A DNA stretch of 11,513 nucleotides from an uncultured Bacteroidales bacterium (GTDB lineage: Bacteria > Bacteroidota > Bacteroidia > Bacteroidales > P3), in assembly GCA_937906975.1 (NCBI GenBank), contig CALCUN010000108.1, positions 1 to 11,513 on the forward strand, given 5' to 3'. Shown here in pieces: positions 7,250 to 11,513 of the stretch. A program made the translations under genes and the position numbers. The notes below the pieces were generated by a model. That model was not told the origin of the DNA, ran no database searches, and was given only the letters and a program-made list of their open reading frames with translations. How positions within the stretch are numbered: the stretch's first letter is position 1; each line of letters begins with the position of its first letter.

Positions 7250-7257
7250 TACCTTTG
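7250..7257 (+). promoter_or_regulatory. Candidate -7 box for purL
   Basis: TACCTTTG matches TAnnTTTG exactly and would start transcription near 7261, about 19 bases before the purL ATG. No TTTG is present at the expected -33 position (about 7226-7230), so the promoter is either weak or depends on other contacts. It sits 10 bases beyond the -33 box of the divergent GSCFA promoter, so the two polymerase sites overlap. Confidence 0.5.
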
Positions 7258-7279
7258 CAAGATAAAATTTTTTGAATCT

Positions 7280-9520
7280 ATGGAAAATAATCAAATCGCA
7301 ACAGTTGAAACTGCAAAAGAGTTAGGCTTATTGCCTGAGGAATATGATAAAATTAAAGAATATTTAGGAGGCCGTTGTCCTAACTATGTTGAATTGAGTA
7401 TTTATTCTGTTATGTGGAGCGAACACGCCTCATACAAAAACTCTATCAAGTATTTGAAAACTTTACCAAGAGAGGGAAAACAATTATTGGTTGCTCCTGG
7501 AGAAGAAAATGCTGGTATGGTTGATGTTGGTGGTGGAATAGCTTGTGTTTTCAAGATAGAATCACACAACCACCCTTGTGCGGTAGAGCCTTTCCAAGGT
7601 GCTGCAACAGGAGTTGGTGGAATTAACAGAGATATTTTTACAATGGGTGCTAGACCTATTGCTCAATTAAATTCTTTACGATTTGGTGATTTGCATAATC
7701 CACATACTCAATGGTTATTGCGTGGAGTAACAAAGGGAATTTCTCATTATGGAAATGCTTTTGGTGTTCCTGTTTTGGGAGGTGAGGTTTTCTTTAACGA
7801 AAGTTTTGAAAACAATCCTTTGGTTAATGCCATGAGTGTGGGAGTGATGAAAAAGGAAGAGCTAATCAAAGCTGTAGCAAAAGGAAAAGGTAATCCAATC
7901 TACATAGTTGGCTCTGCAACAGGCAAAGATGGTATTCACGGTGCTACTTTTGCTTCTGCTGATGTTACAGAAAACTCAGCTGATGATATTCCTTCAATTC
8001 AAGTTGGAGATCCTTTCCAAGAAAAACTTCTTTTGGAAGCTACATTGGAATTAGGTAAGAGTGGAGCAATTGTTGGTATGCAAGACATGGGAGCTGCTGG
8101 AATTATTTGTTCTACTTCTGAGATGAGCGAAAAGGGAGCTTCGGGAATGAAGATTGATTTAGACAAAGTGCCTTTGCGTCAGCAAAACATGGAAGCATGG
8201 GAAATACTTTTGTCAGAGAGTCAAGAAAGAATGTTGGTTTGTGTTGAAAAGGGAAAAGAAGAAATTGTAGAAAAGATATTTGCAAAATGGGATTTGAATT
8301 GTGCTAAGATAGGAGAGGTGATTGACGAAGACATGCTTTATTTCTATCACAAGGGCAATTTAGTTGCACAAGTACCTGCTTCAACTTTAGTTTTAGGTGG
8401 TGGCGCTCCTGTTTACGACAGAAAATATGCTGAACCTGACTATTTCCAAAAAACTTTTGAATTTAATAAAGATAATGTAAAGGAACCAGATATTAACGAG
8501 GCTAAAAAGATTGCTCAATATTTGGCTTCTCACCCTAATATTGCTTCAAAACGTTGGGTTTACGAACAATACGACTCAATGGTTGGAACAAAAAATATGT
8601 CTACTAACAGACCATCAGATGCAGGTGTTGCAAATGTAAAGGGAACTGACAATGCGATTGCAATGACTTGTGATTGTAATTCAAGATATGTTTATTCAGA
8701 TCCATTTGTAGGAACTCAAATTGCTGTTTCTGAGGCTGCACGAAATATTGTTTGTTCAGGAGGTGATCCTTTGGCTGTTACAAATTGCTTAAACTTTGGA
8801 AATCCATATAATGAAAATACTTATTGGCAATTTGTTAAAGCAATAGAAGGTATGAGTGTTGCTTGTCGTAAGTTTAACACACCTGTTACAGGAGGAAACG
8901 TTAGTTTCTACAATCAAGCTGTAATGAATGGAAAAACAGAAGCCGTTTATCCATCTCCTGTTATAGGTATGGTTGGTACAGTTGATAAGTCTAAACAAAT
9001 GACTCTTGACTTCAAAACACAAGGTGCTACAATTTATATGTTAGGTGAAATAGTTGATGATATAAATTGTTCAGAATACTTGTATTCTTATAGAGGTGTG
9101 AAATTATCTCCTGCTCCTTACTTTGATTTGGAAAAAGAGGCTAATATGCAACGTACACTTAGCGATTTAATCAACCAAGGTATAATAGAATCTGCACACG
9201 ATATTAGTGAGGGAGGTTTGTTTGTTGCTACTTTGGAAAGTGCTATGGTAAGAAATATGGGATTTGAAATCTATTCTGCTGGAGATGTTAGATTAGACTC
9301 ATTCTTATTTGGGGAAAGTCAAGGTAGAGCAATAGTAACTGTTTGTGCTGGAAAAGAAAATGAATTTTTCGATATGCTAAGCATTTCAGGTGTTGCTTGC
9401 TGTGCCGTTGGTAAGGTAAGAGAGGATAGAGAAATAATCATAGATGAAGAATCTTTCGGAAAGATTTCAGACTATAAAAAAGTATATGATAATACAATAG
9501 GAGACGTTTTAGATAAATAA
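7280..9520 (+). CDS. purL: Phosphoribosylformylglycinamidine synthase subunit PurL (short form)
   Basis: PurL makes formylglycinamidine ribonucleotide from formylglycinamide ribonucleotide, ATP and ammonia, the fourth step of de novo purine synthesis. At 746 residues this is the short form, which needs PurQ (glutaminase) and PurS as partners; neither is in the window. Motifs in order: MWSEHASYK (45-53), the ATP/substrate region FKIESHNHP (91-99) and GAATGVGGINRD (108-118 region), DGIHGATFAS (217-226), GMQDMGAAGI, SESQERM (312-318), and in the second half SGGDPLAV and TGGNVSFYNQ (537-546). These mark two AIR-synthase-like repeats. The usual WSEHCSYK carries Ala instead of Cys. The ATG at 7280 is the first in frame and fits the family N-terminus. 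The cysteine peptidase gene begins 13 bases after the stop, so read-through transcription is likely although the functions are unrelated. Confidence 0.97.
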   Translation: MENNQIATVETAKELGLLPEEYDKIKEYLGGRCPNYVELSIYSVMWSEHASYKNSIKYLKTLPREGKQLLVAPGEENAGMVDVGGGIACVFKIESHNHPCAVEPFQGAATGVGGINRDIFTMGARPIAQLNSLRFGDLHNPHTQWLLRGVTKGISHYGNAFGVPVLGGEVFFNESFENNPLVNAMSVGVMKKEELIKAVAKGKGNPIYIVGSATGKDGIHGATFASADVTENSADDIPSIQVGDPFQEKLLLEATLELGKSGAIVGMQDMGAAGIICSTSEMSEKGASGMKIDLDKVPLRQQNMEAWEILLSESQERMLVCVEKGKEEIVEKIFAKWDLNCAKIGEVIDEDMLYFYHKGNLVAQVPASTLVLGGGAPVYDRKYAEPDYFQKTFEFNKDNVKEPDINEAKKIAQYLASHPNIASKRWVYEQYDSMVGTKNMSTNRPSDAGVANVKGTDNAIAMTCDCNSRYVYSDPFVGTQIAVSEAARNIVCSGGDPLAVTNCLNFGNPYNENTYWQFVKAIEGMSVACRKFNTPVTGGNVSFYNQAVMNGKTEAVYPSPVIGMVGTVDKSKQMTLDFKTQGATIYMLGEIVDDINCSEYLYSYRGVKLSPAPYFDLEKEANMQRTLSDLINQGIIESAHDISEGGLFVATLESAMVRNMGFEIYSAGDVRLDSFLFGESQGRAIVTVCAGKENEFFDMLSISGVACCAVGKVREDREIIIDEESFGKISDYKKVYDNTIGDVLDK

Positions 9521-9533
9521 TAAATTTTTGAAA

Positions 9534-10937
9534 ATGAAAAAAATATTAATATTAGCATTGGCTTTAACTTGTGGAAGTTTTGTTGCTTTTTCACAAGAAG
9601 GCGGATTAAATGATGAGGCTTTAAATAAAATAAGAGCCTCATATAAACAAACAACTGAAAACAAAGCAATAAGAAATGCGGTTGCAAACAATAGCATTCA
9701 AAAGTTGGTTTTGAATTTAGACAATCTTAACAAATATGATACTCACTTTTCTCACAGAGTAATGAGCAAAGGAGTTTCAGATCAAAAGTCTTCTGGACGT
9801 TGTTGGATGTTTACAGGATTCAATGTGATGAGAAGTGCTATGATTGCTAAGTATAATCTTGGTGCGTTTGAGTTTAGTCAAAATTATTTGTTCTTTTATG
9901 ACCAATTAGAAAAGAGTAATTTATTCCTTTCTTTGATTATAAAGCATATAGATGAGCCATTGGATAGCAAACACAATGAATGGTTGTTGAAAAATCCGCT
10001 TTCAGATGGTGGTCAATTTACAGGAATTTCTGATTTGGTAACAAAATACGGACTTGTTCCCTCAACAGTTCAACCAGAAACCTATAATTCTAACAATACT
10101 CGTAAAATAGATGAATTAATCATCTTAAAATTAAAAGAGTATGCGTTGGAACTTAGAGAAATGAAGCAAAACGACAAGAAAATTAAGTATGAAAAATTAG
10201 AAAGCAAAAAGATAGAAATGCTTTCTCAAATCTACAAAATGTTAGTTTATGCTTACGGAGAGCCTGTTCAAGAATTTACTTACACATTGCGTGATGCAAA
10301 CGGAAAAGAAATATCAACAGAAAAATATACTCCTAAATCGTTCTATGAAAAGTATGTTGGTAAAGATTTAAAGAACACATACGTTATGTTGATGAACGAT
10401 CCTTCAAGAGAGTTTTACAAGGTTTACGAAATAGAAAACGACAGACACGTAATGGACGGAGAGAATTGGAAGTATATCAACCTACCTATTGAAGAAATAA
10501 AGAAAGTTGCAATTGCTTCAATCAAGGATTCAACAATGATGTACTTTTCTTGCGATGTTGGTAAGTTCTTGTATTCAGAAAAAGGTCTATTAGATGTAAA
10601 TACATATGACTATGCTTCATTGATGGGAACAAAGTTTGGTATGAATAAAAAAGAAAGAATACAAACTTTTGCAAGTGGTTCTTCTCATGCAATGACATTA
10701 TGTGCTGTTGATTTAGATGAAAATGGCAATCCTAAAAAATGGTTAGTAGAAAATAGTTGGGGAGCTTCTAATGGTTGGCAAGGACATTTAATAATGACAG
10801 ACGAATGGTTTGAAGAGTATATGTTCAGAGTTGTTGTGGATAAAAAATATGTATCTGCTGATATTTTGAAATATCTTGACCAAAAACCAATAGTTCTTCC
10901 TCCTTGGGATCCAATGTTTAGTGAAGATATTTATTAA
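9534..10937 (+). CDS. Exported C1-family aminopeptidase (PepC / bleomycin hydrolase type)
   Basis: The 467-residue product is a papain-fold cysteine peptidase of the bleomycin hydrolase/PepC family, which removes N-terminal residues from peptides. Catalytic elements are all present: oxyanion Gln84 and nucleophile Cys90 in DQKSSGRCWMF, His385 in GSSHAMTLCAVD, and Asn407 in LVENSWG. The C-terminal PIVLPPWDPM (452-461) is a family signature. Classic members are cytoplasmic, but this one begins with a signal peptide (MKKILILALALTCGSFVAFS before Gln21), so it should act in the periplasm or outside. The family's final residues sit in the active-site cleft; here DPM is followed by FSEDIY instead of the short GALA-like end of lactic-acid-bacterial PepC. 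No T9SS tail is seen. I chose the ATG at 9534 over the TTG at 9528. A lysine-rich helical insert lies at about 192-235. Confidence 0.93.
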   Translation: MKKILILALALTCGSFVAFSQEGGLNDEALNKIRASYKQTTENKAIRNAVANNSIQKLVLNLDNLNKYDTHFSHRVMSKGVSDQKSSGRCWMFTGFNVMRSAMIAKYNLGAFEFSQNYLFFYDQLEKSNLFLSLIIKHIDEPLDSKHNEWLLKNPLSDGGQFTGISDLVTKYGLVPSTVQPETYNSNNTRKIDELIILKLKEYALELREMKQNDKKIKYEKLESKKIEMLSQIYKMLVYAYGEPVQEFTYTLRDANGKEISTEKYTPKSFYEKYVGKDLKNTYVMLMNDPSREFYKVYEIENDRHVMDGENWKYINLPIEEIKKVAIASIKDSTMMYFSCDVGKFLYSEKGLLDVNTYDYASLMGTKFGMNKKERIQTFASGSSHAMTLCAVDLDENGNPKKWLVENSWGASNGWQGHLIMTDEWFEEYMFRVVVDKKYVSADILKYLDQKPIVLPPWDPMFSEDIY

Positions 10938-10951
10938 TAAAAATAAATAGA

Positions 10952-11368
10952 ATGAAATTTTCTAAGTTTCTATTTTTACTTGTGCTTTTTGTATTTGCCA
11001 TTCAAGGAAATACAAAGGCACAAGATATAGATACTGTTAATTATTTAGAATACAATACAGAGTTTCTTGAAGAATCAGAAGAAGAATATGAAGTTTCTGA
11101 TGAAGAAAAAGTTTTTCAAGATGAGTCTGATGAGGCGAGAGAATTAGTTCTTCACATAGAGGATTTGTTGAATTATGCTATTTATCTAAATGAAAATGAT
11201 AGTTTAACATATAGATATGCAAAGTATAAAGGCAATGAAGAATTTATAGAATATGAAGGTCAATTACCAAGCCTTGAAGATATAGAAAGACGTTTTGAAT
11301 TGGTTGAAAGTAAAGAAGAAAATAGTTTTTTCTATTGTAAGGAATATATTTATAATCGGTGTTTTTGA
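10952..11368 (+). CDS. Small acidic exported protein, unknown function, 3' end uncertain
   Basis: The 138-residue frame starts with a signal peptide (MKFSKFLFLLVLFVFAIQGN, then TKA before Gln24). The mature part is strongly acidic, with Glu/Asp clusters at about 38-63 (FLEESEEEYEVSDEE), and shows no domain I recognise. It begins 14 bases after the stop of the cysteine peptidase and lacks an evident promoter, so it is probably co-transcribed; both products are exported. The stop at 11366-11368 lies right where sequence composition changes and foreign PlsX coding sequence begins. The last residues (about 130-138) and the stop may therefore belong to a junction rather than the native gene. The native protein may be longer. 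Confidence 0.68.
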   Translation: MKFSKFLFLLVLFVFAIQGNTKAQDIDTVNYLEYNTEFLEESEEEYEVSDEEKVFQDESDEARELVLHIEDLLNYAIYLNENDSLTYRYAKYKGNEEFIEYEGQLPSLEDIERRFELVESKEENSFFYCKEYIYNRCF

Positions 11369-11375
11369 CAAGCTT
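11355..11375. other. Probable chimeric junction between unrelated DNAs
   Basis: GC content is about 26% in 11221-11360 and about 48% in 11371-11513. PlsX similarity on the minus strand stops at the codons near 11367, or up to four codons further left, without a start or stop codon. Bacteroidetes-type coding sequence on the plus strand runs up to the same place. A HindIII recognition sequence, AAGCTT, is at 11370-11375; it also encodes the expected Lys-Leu of PlsX, so it may be coincidental. Confidence 0.75.
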
Positions 11376-11513
11376 GTTACCCTTGGTTTCCTCTGCTCCG
11401 TTGGAAAGAAGGCCTATACGCGGATTTTCAATGGCGTAGCATTGCTTCATCAAATCCGATCCCATATGTGCAAAGTCCACCAGCATGGATGCTGTGCAAT
11501 CGATATTTGCGCC
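11367..11513 (-). CDS. plsX: Phosphate acyltransferase PlsX, internal fragment (cut at both ends)
   Basis: PlsX converts acyl-ACP to acyl-phosphate at the start of phospholipid synthesis. The minus strand from 11513 encodes 49 residues with the family core: GANIDCTASMLVDFAHMGSD, then IENPRIGLLSNGAEETKGNK. These match the central PlsX stretch usually read as GAN-x-DC, MGS, IENPRVGLLN-x-G and EE-x-KGN. The fragment has no start and runs off the right edge. Downstream of Lys-Leu-Val the frame turns into AT-rich codons without resemblance to PlsX, so the family's C-terminal part is missing. LLSNGAEETKGNKL recalls Firmicutes versions rather than Bacteroidetes ones, an impression from memory. It is likely a piece of another genome joined here. 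Identification is strong; its origin is inference. Confidence 0.85.

Noticed and set aside
9528..9533. TTG start two codons before the ATG of the cysteine peptidase
   Set aside because: The ATG gives a standard MKK signal peptide; nothing supports the TTG.
11370..11375. HindIII site as proof of a cloning ligation
   Set aside because: AAGCTT is placed suggestively, but it encodes the Lys-Leu expected in PlsX and a six-base match can be chance.
11244..11486. 80-codon minus-strand frame as a complete small gene
   Set aside because: Its first half is internal PlsX sequence continuing upstream to the window edge, and its second half is antisense to the acidic protein across the junction.
1..11513. 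tRNA, rRNA, CRISPR array, insertion sequence, toxin-antitoxin or phage-defence system
   Set aside because: No repeats with spacers, transposase motifs, tRNA-like folds or defence-family motifs were seen; all gaps between genes are under 160 bases and hold promoters or the terminator.

Overview
The window is AT-rich and tightly packed. Almost all of it looks like chromosomal DNA from a member of the Bacteroidetes, probably Bacteroidales-like. Three things point there. Two secreted proteins carry type IX secretion (T9SS) C-terminal sorting domains. Several genes are preceded by Bacteroidetes-type promoters (TTTG, 19 bases, TAnnTTTG). Most starts have A-rich leaders and no Shine-Dalgarno sequence.

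Layout, left to right. The minus strand at the left edge holds the N-terminal third of dxs (isoprenoid synthesis), cut by the window edge. Diverging from it is a 583-residue secreted Omp28-like protein with a thioredoxin-type CxxC, a 'DSYGDG' module and a T9SS tail. It is closed by a perfect 65-base palindromic terminator. A fresh promoter then drives a two-gene unit: a secreted protein of unknown function and a second T9SS cargo protein, the latter translated from an unusually strong AGGAGG site. Converging on these is a minus-strand pair, a GSCFA-family protein followed by cutC, overlapping by 26 bases. Diverging from GSCFA is purL (short form). Close behind it come a secreted PepC/bleomycin-hydrolase-like cysteine peptidase and a small acidic secreted protein.

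The last ~145 bases do not fit. GC jumps from about 26% to about 48%, and the minus strand there encodes 49 residues of PlsX, more Firmicutes-like than Bacteroidetes-like by its motifs. No gene boundary separates it from the small acidic protein. This is best read as a chimeric junction at a contig end, with recent transfer as the less likely alternative.

Functionally the window mixes housekeeping genes (dxs, purL, cutC) with exported proteins. I see no defence system, mobile element, CRISPR array, tRNA or rRNA, and no clear new multi-gene system. The least understood part is the two-gene secreted unit at 2687-5483. No gene-free stretch exceeds 300 bases.
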